Source of the DNA: Paenibacillus sp. BIHB 4019
Lineage (GTDB): Bacteria; Bacillota; Bacilli; Paenibacillales; Paenibacillaceae
Reading direction: 5' to 3'
NCBI RefSeq assembly: GCF_002741035.1
Contig: NZ_CP016808.1
Coordinates: 5,504,501 to 5,568,500 of the forward strand
Length of the DNA stretch: 64,000 nucleotides
The notes under the pieces are model-generated. The model had not been told where the DNA came from, ran no database searches, and saw only the letters and a program-made list of their open reading frames with translations. A program made the position numbers and the translations under genes. Positions 45,435 through 54,276 of the stretch are shown here, one piece after another (the first letter of the stretch is position 1; each line of letters starts with the position of its first letter).

Positions 45435-46109
45435 TTAAAGTTTGGTCGGATCAATCCCCTCAGGGAATGTTTTTTCAAAACGATTCTTTCTTTCGTATAA
45501 ATCATACCAAGCTTCTGCAATGAGATCCGGATCTCCCGCTGTGTCCGGCTGAATAAAGGTTCCGATGGAGAGATGTCCAACAAATATGCCTTTGTCTTTT
45601 AATTCATTGTGCAGGTTTGCCGCATAATTGCGAAGACCCGACATGACGATTCCGACATTTCCAATAAAGGGCAATGGGAACATGGCAGATAAGCCTGTTG
45701 TAAATAAAATCGCACCTGAACTATTATGGATCATGTCGGGCAGTACTTCGTTGGCGGCCACAATGGCGGGCAGCAAATGGCTATTGACTTGTTCTAAGAC
45801 GTCTGCGGGCGTTGTTTCCAACACATGTCTAAATATATCCGGTCCTGCATAAGGGCTAAATTCGAGCACATCAATATGACCAAAATCTTGTTTAGCAGCT
45901 TGTAAAGCTTGCTTGAGAGAGGCCAAATCTGTGACATCCGCGACATAAGACCTCGCTTCAATATTTAACTTGCTTAGTTCATTGACAATAATGGCCAATT
46001 TCTCAGCGTTGCGTGCAATAGCAGCTACCTTAAAGCCTTGCTCCCCAAACTTTTTCGCAAGTGACAATCCTAATCCGGGTCCTGCACCAATTATTGCAAT
46101 AGTTTTCAT
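45435..46109 (-). CDS. SDR-family oxidoreductase
   Basis: 224-aa short-chain dehydrogenase. Cofactor motif G-A-G-P-G-L-G (about 7-13), A-R-N-A-E-K-L (suggesting NADPH), Y-V-A-D-V-T-D near 60, and G-A-I-L-F-T-T-G-L-S-A near 135. The usual Y-x-x-x-K catalytic pair is not obvious, so it may be an atypical member. It is divergent from a TetR regulator that probably controls it. Confidence 0.82.
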   Translation of the reverse strand: MKTIAIIGAGPGLGLSLAKKFGEQGFKVAAIARNAEKLAIIVNELSKLNIEARSYVADVTDLASLKQALQAAKQDFGHIDVLEFSPYAGPDIFRHVLETTPADVLEQVNSHLLPAIVAANEVLPDMIHNSSGAILFTTGLSAMFPLPFIGNVGIVMSGLRNYAANLHNELKDKGIFVGHLSIGTFIQPDTAGDPDLIAEAWYDLYERKNRFEKTFPEGIDPTKL

Positions 46110-46264
46110 TTGCTATTCTCCCCATCCTTGACAGTTAATTTTAAAAGCGCCCAAACACGATGTCGCTTTTGCATCGGCATACATGCTATATTAAACGAAC
46201 ATGCGTTGCTTTAATAAAAATACAACCAATATCCAAACAGAACAACCAACAATAGGGTAGGGAA

Positions 46265-46280
46265 TGTTGCTATAGCAACA
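46265..46280. promoter_or_regulatory. Palindromic operator candidate for TetR
   Basis: TGTTGCTATAGCAACA is a perfect 16-bp palindrome in the 242-bp divergent SDR-TetR gap, about 70 bp before the regulator's start. Its size and place fit a TetR-family operator. Confidence 0.5.
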
Positions 46281-46351
46281 ACATCGAAAAATGGTCAGGT
46301 TAGTACTGGCTTTAAGATTCACTTAAAAACCTGATAGGAGGAGTGAACGAA

Positions 46352-46954
46352 GTGGGGACAAAAGTAAAGAATATACGAATGACGCAAACCAGGCAGTCTT
46401 TGATTAATGCTTTTATAAATTTAGTGAATGAAAAGGATTTTGAAAAAATTACAATTGCTGATTTAACAAAAGGAGCTCAAGTGAACCGTGCTACTTTCTA
46501 CGCGCATTTCAATGATAAGTACGAATTATTGGACTACATTGTTGATGAATCCGCATCGGCTGTCGTTGAAAAACGCACCTCAGGAGTCGTGAAATTTGAT
46601 GAAGAAAGCCTACGCCAGCTCGTACTCGCTGTATGCGACTATCATCAGCAGCCGAATATTCAATGCCGCCGCAGTTATTTAAGTTTAATCCCACAATTGA
46701 AAGAAAAAATGTTAATCGAGTTAAATAAATATTTATCCAATTGTTTAGCTGCCAAATATACGGACGTAGAGAAGAGCTTATATGTACCGATTTCTGCAAG
46801 CATCATCCTTGAGGCTGGCTACTTATGGGCTTCTGGAAATGTATCATTTGATAAAGAGACAATAGCCAATAAAGTTTCATTATTAATATGGGGAGGATAT
46901 CATTTTTCCGAGAAAGTAGTTCAGGATATAAGGATGGCGGGGGAAGATACTTGA
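46352..46954 (+). CDS. TetR/AcrR-family regulator
   Basis: About 200-aa repressor-like protein. The N-terminal helix-turn-helix I-T-I-A-D-L-T-K-G-A-Q-V-N-R-A-T-F-Y-A-H-F is at residues about 33-55, with a ligand domain behind that is of the DhaS-like type. GTG 46352 is 9 nt after AGGAGGAG; GTG 46343 overlaps the site. The likely target is the divergent SDR gene. Confidence 0.9.
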   Translation: MGTKVKNIRMTQTRQSLINAFINLVNEKDFEKITIADLTKGAQVNRATFYAHFNDKYELLDYIVDESASAVVEKRTSGVVKFDEESLRQLVLAVCDYHQQPNIQCRRSYLSLIPQLKEKMLIELNKYLSNCLAAKYTDVEKSLYVPISASIILEAGYLWASGNVSFDKETIANKVSLLIWGGYHFSEKVVQDIRMAGEDT

Positions 46955-47205
46955 ACATTTAAAATAATTTAAGCTTGAATTAAAGACTCATTTTGTCTAT
47001 AATAGTCTTTGCAGCTCAATAATAGATATTAAGTGTCTGTAATAGTTATTTTTGAAAAGCATACAATGAGTTAAAAATGAACGAAAACGGTACCGTTCGT
47101 TTCTACATTTTTATAATCTCATCGCAACAGAAAACGATATTAAAGATCAAGAATATTTTTTTATTTTTCAATTAAAGGCATTAAAACTCTCGGAAGGTGG
47201 TTAAT
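46955..47205 (+). promoter_or_regulatory. Gap with TATAAT box and palindrome AACGGTACCGTT
   Basis: 250 AT-rich bases. TATAAT near 46998 and a perfect 12-bp palindrome at 47086-47097 with CG-rich flanks upstream of the flavoprotein gene suggest a regulated promoter. No -35 stands out. Confidence 0.4.
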
Positions 47206-48120
47206 ATGAAACAATTGATGGATGTGGCGATTATTGGTGGAGGGCCGGCAGGACTTAGTGCGGCACTTGTATTAGGCAGAGCGAGGAAAAGTGTCATCGT
47301 TATTGATGAAGAGCGCCCGCGCAATCGGGTGACGAAGGAGTCGCATGGCTTCTTGACGAGAGATGGTATTAAGCCAAGCGAGTTCCGCCAAATCGCGCGC
47401 CAGCAGATTAGTGTCTACCCAACTGTTCTTTTTGAAAACGACACAGCCATAGAGGTAACGGGAACCGATGGGGAATTTATCATTACGACTGCCAAAGGAT
47501 TAACCTTCGGGGCCAAAAAGCTGCTTTTTGCCGTAGGGATGAAGGATCTTCCACTTGATATGGAAGGATTAACGGACGTTTATGGAAAAAGCGCATTTGT
47601 GTGCCCGTATTGTGATGGCTGGGAAATGAGGGATAGAAAGCTTGTCATAATAACCAATGGTGACCGTGCGCTACACTTCGCCAAAACGATAGCAGGGTGG
47701 ACAAGCCAATATGCGATTTGCACCGATGGCCCTGACGAAATGACCGATGAGCAGCGTGAGGAATTAAAACGGCATGATATACCCGTATTTGCCTCGAAAA
47801 TTCAGCGGATTGAAGCAGAAAATGGCAACGTTCAGCAAGTCGTACTGGAGGACGGCTCAATCATCGCTTGCGAAGGCATTTTCTTCGTGCCGAAATTGGC
47901 GATTGGATCGAATCTTCCTCAGGCTTTGGGCTGTGAAATGACAGAAGCAGGGGCTGTTATTGTCGATGATTTTGGCAAGACGAATGTGCCGGGCGTTTAT
48001 AGTGCCGGAGATGCTGCTTCGCAAAAATATCAAGTCGTTGCGGCGGCTTCAATGGGATCAATGGCAGCTGTAAGCATCAATAGTGAATTATTGGGGGAAG
48101 CATGGAGCGCGCGGGGATAA
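47206..48120 (+). CDS. Thioredoxin-reductase-like flavoprotein
   Basis: 304-aa FAD oxidoreductase. FAD motif G-G-G-P-A-G-L-S (about 11-18), redox C-P-Y-C-D-G-W-E (about 133-140), and the C-terminal S-A-G-D-A-A. The C-x-x-C motif is C-P-Y-C rather than the C-A-T/V-C of thioredoxin reductase, so its partner may differ. ATG 47206 is preferred (GGAAGGTGG upstream) over GTG 47197. Confidence 0.87.
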   Translation: MKQLMDVAIIGGGPAGLSAALVLGRARKSVIVIDEERPRNRVTKESHGFLTRDGIKPSEFRQIARQQISVYPTVLFENDTAIEVTGTDGEFIITTAKGLTFGAKKLLFAVGMKDLPLDMEGLTDVYGKSAFVCPYCDGWEMRDRKLVIITNGDRALHFAKTIAGWTSQYAICTDGPDEMTDEQREELKRHDIPVFASKIQRIEAENGNVQQVVLEDGSIIACEGIFFVPKLAIGSNLPQALGCEMTEAGAVIVDDFGKTNVPGVYSAGDAASQKYQVVAAASMGSMAAVSINSELLGEAWSARG

Positions 48121-48143
48121 CCGTTTCATGACTGAGTAATAGA

Positions 48144-48209
48144 AGAGGCTGCTCATGCTCGGAGGTTTAGCGCATCACAATGCGCTCTCTCTTGCCATGG
48201 GCAGCCTCT
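48144..48209. terminator. Bidirectional terminator, cruciform-like
   Basis: A 14-bp outer stem with one wobble pair (48144-48157 with 48196-48209) holds an inner hairpin AGCGCAT-CACA-ATGCGCT. It lies between two convergent flavoprotein genes. Confidence 0.75.
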
Positions 48210-48230
48210 AACGGTTACGGTGCTTGCATT

Positions 48231-49217
48231 TTATTTGTCTGCTGTGGTGTTTTGGGCGATATGCGCGGCAATTTTTCTACCGTGGAAGCGTCCGCTTTCA
48301 ATGAAAATTTCATTCGCTTCATGTCGTGAAGCAACTACACCAGCGAGAAACAAGTTCGGCACATTCGTCTCCATCGTAGCTTCGTCGAAAAATGGATACC
48401 CTTCCTCAGCCATCACGACTCCCGTATCCGTCAGGAAATCCCGATCCGGATGAAAGCCTGTCAGCGCAAGCACAAAATCATTCGCAATCGTATGCTTGCC
48501 CTCTGGATCTTCAAGCGTGACGCTGCGGTCATCGATGCTCGTAACGCGAGAGCGGAAGCGCATGGCAATTTGTCCCTTGGCGACTTTGCTTTCAAAGCCA
48601 GGCTTCACCCAAGGCTTTATACTTGAAGAATAGTGCTCACCCCGATAAATGACGGTCACCTTCGCCCCGATGCGTTCGAGCTCAAGCGCTGCATCTATAG
48701 CGGAATTGCTGCCCCCAATAATTGCAACCTCCATGCCGGTATACGGATGGGCCTCGCGGAAAAAATGCGTCACCTTCTCCAGCTCTTCCCCAGGTATGCC
48801 CAAATAATTTGGATGGTCAAAATAACCAGTGGCAATAATAACATAGCGGCTGGAATAGGTCAGCGGTTCGCCAAAGCGATTCGTGCTGGAGAGCGTAAAG
48901 CGGCCATTTTCACGAACGACGCGCGTTACCGTCTCATAGGGATTAATCCGCAGCTCATGCCGCAGCGCCGCTGTGCGATAATAATTCATCGCTTCAAGCC
49001 GCGAAGGCTTGTCATTCGGCGTCGTGAAAGGAATGCCGCCAATTTCAAGCAGCTCCGGCGTGCTGAAAAAATGCATATAGGTCGGATACTGCGAAATCGA
49101 ATGGACCAGATGGCTTTTCTCTATAATAAGGGGGCGGATTCCGATGCGCTGCAGCTCAATGGCCGCGGCAAGGCCGCATGGACCAGCGCCAATAATGATA
49201 GCTTCTTCTCTAATCAT
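48231..49217 (-). CDS. ypdA: YpdA-type bacillithiol disulfide reductase
   Basis: 328-aa flavoprotein. FAD motif G-A-G-P-C-G-L-A (about 10-17) with the Cys typical of YpdA; NADPH motif G-G-S-N-S-A-I-D (about 165); S-I-S-Q-Y-P-T-Y-M-H-F-F-S-T near 41-54. YpdA reduces bacillithiol disulfide with NADPH, which implies that the host uses bacillithiol. GGAGGT precedes the ATG. Confidence 0.9.
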   Translation of the reverse strand: MIREEAIIIGAGPCGLAAAIELQRIGIRPLIIEKSHLVHSISQYPTYMHFFSTPELLEIGGIPFTTPNDKPSRLEAMNYYRTAALRHELRINPYETVTRVVRENGRFTLSSTNRFGEPLTYSSRYVIIATGYFDHPNYLGIPGEELEKVTHFFREAHPYTGMEVAIIGGSNSAIDAALELERIGAKVTVIYRGEHYSSSIKPWVKPGFESKVAKGQIAMRFRSRVTSIDDRSVTLEDPEGKHTIANDFVLALTGFHPDRDFLTDTGVVMAEEGYPFFDEATMETNVPNLFLAGVVASRHEANEIFIESGRFHGRKIAAHIAQNTTADK

Positions 49218-49295
49218 GTATGTACCTCCGATAATGATTTCCCAACTATTGTACTGCGACGTGTGGAATTAATGCAAATTTGGCGAATGGCTATC

Positions 49296-49323
49296 TTGTA
49301 CACCAGTTGGATTATTGTATAAT
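49296..49323 (+). promoter_or_regulatory. Promoter of the 49360 gene
   Basis: TTGTAC (49296-49301), 16-bp spacer, perfect TATAAT (49318-49323), about 37 bp before the start codon. Confidence 0.6.
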
Positions 49324-49359
49324 AATGTGGAAACGTTGTTTTATAGAAGGAGGTCAAAC

Positions 49360-49893
49360 ATGCCGCGACGGTTTGTAATAGAAGCAGTAATGGTGGCTAC
49401 TTATGGTCACCTTCTCGTTCCAAGCAGCGCTATTGATTATGTTGTTCCTTATTCATCCATTTTGGAGCTATATGATATGAGAGACGGATCAGATCCTGTT
49501 ATGGAAGATCCAGATGATGATGCTCATGTCAAAAATAAAATCGGCGAGCTGATTGCTTTTTTTGAAGATCCGCTCAATCGTAAAAAAATCGAACGCACGA
49601 TGCAGGTGCCATGGCGGGAAAGCTCGCCGCTGCTGCTGAACGAGCGAATACAGTTTACAATTGTACATGCTGTGGACAGTGCACAATACGGCGAAGCATT
49701 CGATCCGATCGAAACGGAGCTGCTGCTGACCGCATTGAAATTTAATTTGCCGCTGCTGTCCGACCAGTTTGAGTTTCAGGATAAATTGATTCAAGCCGAG
49801 ATTCCTGTGCAAATTTACGACATTGAGGATTTTGAGTTTGCGGTGGAAGAGGGCATTTCCGCTACAGATATGGAGTTGTCCAAAGATTTTTGA
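49360..49893 (+). CDS. Conserved-looking protein of unknown function
   Basis: 177-aa acidic cytoplasmic protein beginning M-P-R-R-F-V-I-E-A-V-M-V-A-T-Y-G. No signal peptide; V-P-Y-S-S-I-L-E-L-Y near 31 and P-I-E-T-E-L-L-L-T-A-L near 115 look like an ordered alpha/beta fold. A strong GAAGGAGG site and a good promoter support it. I cannot name a function. Confidence 0.75.
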   Translation: MPRRFVIEAVMVATYGHLLVPSSAIDYVVPYSSILELYDMRDGSDPVMEDPDDDAHVKNKIGELIAFFEDPLNRKKIERTMQVPWRESSPLLLNERIQFTIVHAVDSAQYGEAFDPIETELLLTALKFNLPLLSDQFEFQDKLIQAEIPVQIYDIEDFEFAVEEGISATDMELSKDF

Positions 49894-49917
49894 GCGAATG
49901 AATAGAACAATACGAAA

Positions 49918-49961
49918 AGCCTTCTTGCATAAGCAGAACGCCAGCTGCAGCCAAGAAGGCT
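49918..49961. terminator. Bidirectional terminator
   Basis: AGCCTTCTTG (49918-49927) pairs perfectly with CAAGAAGGCT (49952-49961), between convergent genes. Confidence 0.7.
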
Positions 49962-50028
49962 ATTTGACTTTAATTAGTTTGCATTTGCTGGTTGAATTTA
50001 CTGCTGGGCTTCGCCAAATTTCCGTAAA

Positions 50029-51102
50029 TTATTCCCGATCAATCGCTTCCGCCATCGTCTTATCGGTCAAATGGGCGTAAATTTGCGTCGTCTCCGGCGA
50101 TGCATGCCCAAGCTGCTCTTGTGTTTTGTATAGGTCATTGCGCAAATAATAGTCAGTTGCGAACGAATGGCGCAGCTTATGTACGGATAAGTAGGGCTTG
50201 CCGAACCGCTTCGCATATTTCATCACCATCGCCTGCACGGCCCGTTTCGTCATGCGCGAGCCTTCTTTTTTACCATTCGCAATGGCAAGGAACAGCGCTT
50301 TTTCACGCTTTGGCGCTTTATAATGTGTGTCGCGCATTTGCAGGTATACTTGAAGGTCATCCACCGCTTCTTGGCGAAAATAGACCGGGGTTTTAAACGA
50401 ATCGTCGTTTTTACCTTTGCGGTAAACATGCGCGAGCTTTTTTTTCATATCAATGTCATCGACGTTGAGATTAATGAGCTCGGATACGCGCAGGCCGGAA
50501 TGCAAAATAAAGCTGATAATGCACGTATCCCGTATTTTGTTCAGCTCATAGGAATACAGCGCCTGCTTGTTGCCGGCAAGATCGCTTTCGTAGCCGCTGG
50601 CAATATACGCAAGAAACTCCCCAATCTCCTCCTCCTGCAGCAGCTTGCCTTCGAGCTTCGCCGCCGTATCCTTAGGCTTGCTTGTACGCTTAATAGCGAC
50701 CTTTGCCATGACATTGCGCTTCAACAGCGGATAAAACTGCTCATCCTCAGCGATTTGGCTCAAATAATGAAACAGCGAGCGCAGGGAGGACAGCTTGCGG
50801 GTAATCGTCGTTTTACGATTATTATGGCTCGGATGGGTAGCGAGAAACATGCGGAAGCTGTCAATGCTGTCCATATGCAGCTGCTCCAGCTCGCTTAACT
50901 GAACATCCTTTATGACCGCCGCCTCAGAAAGCCCTTCCGTCACGAGCCAATTCAAAAAAAGCTCGTAATCCCTTACATACTCAAGCAGCGACGAAGGAGA
51001 GAGGTCGGGCAGCTTATAATTAATAAATTTCTCAATATACCAAGGCATAGATGGAACCCGTTTGTCCAGCTCCTGCCGATCCTTCACTTTAATAATGTTC
51101 AA
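50029..51102 (-). CDS. xerS: Tyrosine recombinase XerS
   Basis: 357-aa site-specific recombinase that resolves chromosome dimers. The N-terminal SAM-like core-binding domain starts with M-P-W-Y-I-E-K-F, typical of XerS. Catalytic residues: R in H-S-G-L-R-V-S-E-L, H-K-L-R-H-S-F-A-T (H-x-x-R), L-G-H, and nucleophile Y342 in Q-I-Y-A-H. It starts with TTG after AGAGGTGAA. It is the single-recombinase type known from streptococci. Confidence 0.92.
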   Translation of the reverse strand: MNIIKVKDRQELDKRVPSMPWYIEKFINYKLPDLSPSSLLEYVRDYELFLNWLVTEGLSEAAVIKDVQLSELEQLHMDSIDSFRMFLATHPSHNNRKTTITRKLSSLRSLFHYLSQIAEDEQFYPLLKRNVMAKVAIKRTSKPKDTAAKLEGKLLQEEEIGEFLAYIASGYESDLAGNKQALYSYELNKIRDTCIISFILHSGLRVSELINLNVDDIDMKKKLAHVYRKGKNDDSFKTPVYFRQEAVDDLQVYLQMRDTHYKAPKREKALFLAIANGKKEGSRMTKRAVQAMVMKYAKRFGKPYLSVHKLRHSFATDYYLRNDLYKTQEQLGHASPETTQIYAHLTDKTMAEAIDRE

Positions 51103-51352
51103 CTTATTTCACCTCTGCCCATCATCTGACCCTCATTATATCAGTTCCTTGGAGAAAACTCCCGTATACCGCGCTGGCCCACAGCATATGTTTGTCTGCT
51201 TGTTGATGCATTAGTAAATTCATGTAATTATGCGATTAAGGTTACTTTCGTTTAAATATTATGCTAAACTCATACGAGTGCTGAATTAAATAAAAAATAT
51301 TTTTGAAAAATAATTTTTTGTACTTGTTTTACAGAGGAGGATTATTAGAAAT

Positions 51353-52015
51353 ATGAAAAATAATCGAATATTTCGCAATTGCTTAGCATATATATTTGCG
51401 ATTTTTTTGGTCGTCAGCTTGCCGCTTCAAATCGCTGGAGCCGCGGCTCCAGCTACACTTAGCTATGGCAGCAAAGGGGAAGATGTTCCCGACGTTCAGT
51501 ATCGATTAAAGATTTTAGGGTATTTTATGAATGCAGAGGTAACGGACTTCTACGGTAAAATGACGGAAGATGCCGTGAAACGCTTTCAAAAAGATTACGG
51601 CCTCCAAGCCGACGGCATTGCGGGCAAGCAAACCTGGAAGACGCTGAAAAAAGTAACCGTCAGCGAGCATGAGCTGAATTTGCTGGCTCGCATTATATTT
51701 GCCGAATCGCGCGGTGAGCCGTTCAAAGGGCAGGTCGCTGTAGGAGCTGTAGTAATGAATCGGTTGGCTTCCTCGCAGTTCCCTGATACGCTTAAAGGCG
51801 TCATCGAGCAGCCAGGCGCATTTACAGCGGTTGACGATGGACAGTATAAACTGCAGCCAGATTCCACTGCTTACAAGGCCGCTGTCGAGGCTATTGCCGG
51901 AAATGATCCGTCGAATGGCGCACTGTATTATTTTAACCCGAAGACTGCAACGTCATCCTGGATTTGGACGAGGGAACAGCTCATACAGATTGGCAATCAT
52001 ATTTTCGCTATATAA
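51353..52015 (+). CDS. SleB-like cell-wall hydrolase with PG-binding domain
   Basis: 220-aa exported protein. Signal peptide 1-31 (ends A-G-A-A-A), peptidoglycan-binding domain (about 37-98, G-S-K-G-E-D-V-P-D-V-Q-Y-R-L), then Hydrolase_2/SleB catalytic domain (about 105-220) with A-R-I-I-F-A-E-S-R-G-E-P (catalytic Glu) and G-A-L-Y-Y-F-N-P-K-T-A. It resembles the spore cortex-lytic transglycosylases SleB/CwlJ, used in germination or wall turnover. Confidence 0.92.
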   Translation: MKNNRIFRNCLAYIFAIFLVVSLPLQIAGAAAPATLSYGSKGEDVPDVQYRLKILGYFMNAEVTDFYGKMTEDAVKRFQKDYGLQADGIAGKQTWKTLKKVTVSEHELNLLARIIFAESRGEPFKGQVAVGAVVMNRLASSQFPDTLKGVIEQPGAFTAVDDGQYKLQPDSTAYKAAVEAIAGNDPSNGALYYFNPKTATSSWIWTREQLIQIGNHIFAI

Positions 52016-52042
52016 AAGCTTCATCTCCAGCACGCTGCTGCA

Positions 52043-52088
52043 AAAACTCGCCAGCTTCCCAAACATGGGAGGCAGGGCGAGTTTTTTT
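52043..52088 (+). terminator. Terminator of the SleB-like gene
   Basis: A stem AAAACTCGCC / GGCGAGTTTT with inner CTTCCCA-AACA-TGGGAGG, followed by a T run. Confidence 0.88.
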
Positions 52089-52146
52089 GTAGGCTTCACT
52101 TTGTCGAATTGGTATAATATTCATAATGATAGAAAGGGGCATCATT

Positions 52147-52890
52147 ATGAAACGTAATAAGAAATGGCGAAATATAGTCATTGGCGGACTAGCTTTGCTC
52201 TTGCTGCTGGGTGTTTTAGAATATAAAGGGATCATTTGGCATAATTCCATATTTGCGAAAGCCTATGAGGTGAAAGGGCTGGATGTCTCGCATTATCAAG
52301 GCAAAATAAACTGGAAGCAAATAAAAGCGGCGGGGAAATATGAATTTATGTTTGTGAAAGCGACAGAAGGCAAGGATTATACCGATGAGTGGTTCCAAGC
52401 AAATTGGCAAGGAGCGAGGGAGCAGCGCTTTTTGACGGGAGCATATCATTTTTTCACAACGAAAAGTACGGGGGAGGAGCAGACGGCCCATTTTATAAAA
52501 ACAGTTCCGAATGAGCAGGATAGCCTGCCGCCCGTCATCGATCTGGAAATCAGCCTGGACCATGAACAAGCGGGCGTACATAAGGAACTGAAGGCGCTGG
52601 CGGACGGCATGGAGGCGCATTATGGCAAAAAGCCTATTTTGTATGTGACGTATGATACTTATCATACTTATGTAGAAGATGTATCTGCTTTTGCTCCCTA
52701 TGAAATATGGATTCGCGATATTGTTAAGCATCCGAAGCTTGGAGAGCGAGGCTGGCAGTTCTGGCAATATCATAACAGGGGACATGTGGCAGGGATTGAC
52801 ATGTACGTCGATATCAATGTGTTTAAAGGAAGCCGTGCTGCTTTTTTGACGCAGTTTTCGGACGCTCCTTCCATGCTTTTGGCGGACTAA
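52147..52890 (+). CDS. Membrane-anchored GH25 lysozyme
   Basis: 247-aa muramidase. A basic N-terminus and one helix (about 10-30) act as an anchor or uncleaved signal. The GH25 domain begins K-G-L-D-V-S-H-Y-Q-G (about 43-52, catalytic Asp), with V-I-D-L-E-I-S near 132 (catalytic Glu) and W-Q-F-W-Q-Y near 208. It hydrolyses the MurNAc-GlcNAc bond. ATG 52147 is preferred over an upstream start at 52126. Confidence 0.9.
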   Translation: MKRNKKWRNIVIGGLALLLLLGVLEYKGIIWHNSIFAKAYEVKGLDVSHYQGKINWKQIKAAGKYEFMFVKATEGKDYTDEWFQANWQGAREQRFLTGAYHFFTTKSTGEEQTAHFIKTVPNEQDSLPPVIDLEISLDHEQAGVHKELKALADGMEAHYGKKPILYVTYDTYHTYVEDVSAFAPYEIWIRDIVKHPKLGERGWQFWQYHNRGHVAGIDMYVDINVFKGSRAAFLTQFSDAPSMLLAD

Positions 52891-53062
52891 GGTTCCGCTA
52901 TTCTGGTTTTTGATCCGATTTCAGTCTGTACGCGGACAGGAAAGCCGTTATTGCAATGATTCTCCCGTCAAAATGGCGACGGACGGCGCAATAGCGGCTC
53001 CTGAGTCCGCCTATTAGCCATAACCCGTGATTATGTTAAAATAGCGGCTGCTGTGTCCACCA
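52890..53062. repeat. Short AATAGCGG-type repeats
   Basis: Two direct 23-bp copies of a AATAGCGGCT-S-CTG-W-GTCC-R-CC pattern start at 52990 and 53040, exactly 50 bp apart. Inverted, diverged copies lie near 52932-52953 and 52890-52902. They fill the gap after the lysozyme gene. Beyond them, to 53220, I see only a possible coding remnant on the minus strand. Confidence 0.6.
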
Positions 53063-53220
53063 AGTCTATCTTTGTGCAGATAGTCAGCGCTGAAACGAAG
53101 CGCACGAAGCTGCCATTCGGTCCGCAAATTTACATTCATGAGTGGTGACCTTGCTGGTAGCAGAGTCAAGAGGTGTGATACTAAATTCATCTGAATCTGG
53201 TTCTCGCCATATTAATTTTG

Positions 53221-53649
53221 TTAGGGTTCCAAGGTTGCAGCTGCAAAAAAGGCGGCTGACAGCAGCAGGCAAAGCGGCGTAAACAAATACAGGTCGAACT
53301 TGGCAAAGCGGGTTATGCGGACTTTGCGGAAAAGGCCGACATAGCTGAAATCGCCAATCGTCCGCAGCATAAAGGCGGCTGCACATGCCCAGCAGCACCA
53401 CTGGATGAAAGCCGCGCCTAAGAAAACGGGGAGCAGCCTTCCTTGCATGAGCAAGAGCATCGCCGCGCAAAACAGCAGGCAGGCTACGATCGACGTACCT
53501 GCTGCTCCCGGCACAAATAGGGTTTGCTGCGACCCCGCCTTCGTAGGCAATGCAGCGCTGGCGCCCCATTTGCCGCCAAAAGCCCAATAAACATGAATAC
53601 CGCCTAGCAGCAGCAAAATGAACCCGCAAAAGGAAAGCCACAGCATCAT
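53221..53649 (-). CDS. DUF3995 membrane protein
   Basis: 142-aa protein with four helices, beginning M-M-L-W-L-S-F-C-G-F-I-L-L-L-L-G-G-I-H-V-Y-W. The G-x-H-x-x-W-A-F-G-G pattern in helix 1 marks DUF3995. It overlaps the TetR gene stop by 4 bp (ATGA) and is probably its repression target. Function unknown. Confidence 0.85.
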   Translation of the reverse strand: MMLWLSFCGFILLLLGGIHVYWAFGGKWGASAALPTKAGSQQTLFVPGAAGTSIVACLLFCAAMLLLMQGRLLPVFLGAAFIQWCCWACAAAFMLRTIGDFSYVGLFRKVRITRFAKFDLYLFTPLCLLLSAAFFAAATLEP

Positions 53650-54251
53650 GCGAATTCACCTCTCATTTTCAAGCCTTCCCAAATCACTTCAAAACGGCGC
53701 TCAAAGCCTGCCTGCATTTGCCATGCCTCCTCAACTGACGCTGCCCATGCTAATAGGGCGTGAAAATACAAGCCTGCGAGCACGGCTGCGACGTCTGCAC
53801 TAGCGAGATAGCTTGGCAATTGCTTTTGCCGCTGTGCCTCATTCAGAAGGCCATCCAGCAGCTTCTCAAATTTATTAATGACATTAAATTCTTCCTGCAT
53901 AAGCAGGGGAGAGCGCAGTATTTCCGTTATGGTGAGCTTCGCGAGCCCAGCGTTTACGGCATATTTTTGAAACAAGTCGCGAAATAACGTTAGCAGCTTT
54001 TCTTTTATGCCATTAATTAATGCGTATCGCTCAAGGTTTTCTCCCGTCACTTCCAGCTGCATCTGGCCCAAATCAAGGAGGATGGCTTCCTTGCGTGGAA
54101 AATAGTTATAAAACGTTCCTTTGGCAACGCCGCAGCTTTGCGTAATCTCATCAATGGTGACATTTGCAAAGCCTTTTTCCCGAAATAACTGCACGGCATG
54201 CCTAAAAATACGTTCTTTAAGCTCCTGCTTCCGCTGTTGTCTCAGCACCAT
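53646..54251 (-). CDS. TetR/AcrR-family regulator
   Basis: 201-aa repressor-like protein with helix-turn-helix V-T-I-D-E-I-T-Q-S-C-G-V-A-K-G-T-F-Y-N-Y-F at about 26-46. It is the first gene of a two-gene unit with the DUF3995 protein. Two tandem operator-like palindromes lie directly upstream, pointing to autoregulation. Confidence 0.92.
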   Translation of the reverse strand: MVLRQQRKQELKERIFRHAVQLFREKGFANVTIDEITQSCGVAKGTFYNYFPRKEAILLDLGQMQLEVTGENLERYALINGIKEKLLTLFRDLFQKYAVNAGLAKLTITEILRSPLLMQEEFNVINKFEKLLDGLLNEAQRQKQLPSYLASADVAAVLAGLYFHALLAWAASVEEAWQMQAGFERRFEVIWEGLKMRGEFA

Positions 54252-54276
54252 GTAAGCACACCACTTTCACTATTAA

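Noticed and set aside
53084..53659. 192-codon minus-strand ORF overlapping the DUF3995 gene
   Set aside because: Its upstream part is a Cys/Arg-rich out-of-frame reading of the DUF3995 gene; only the last 45 codons look protein-like and are treated as a possible remnant.
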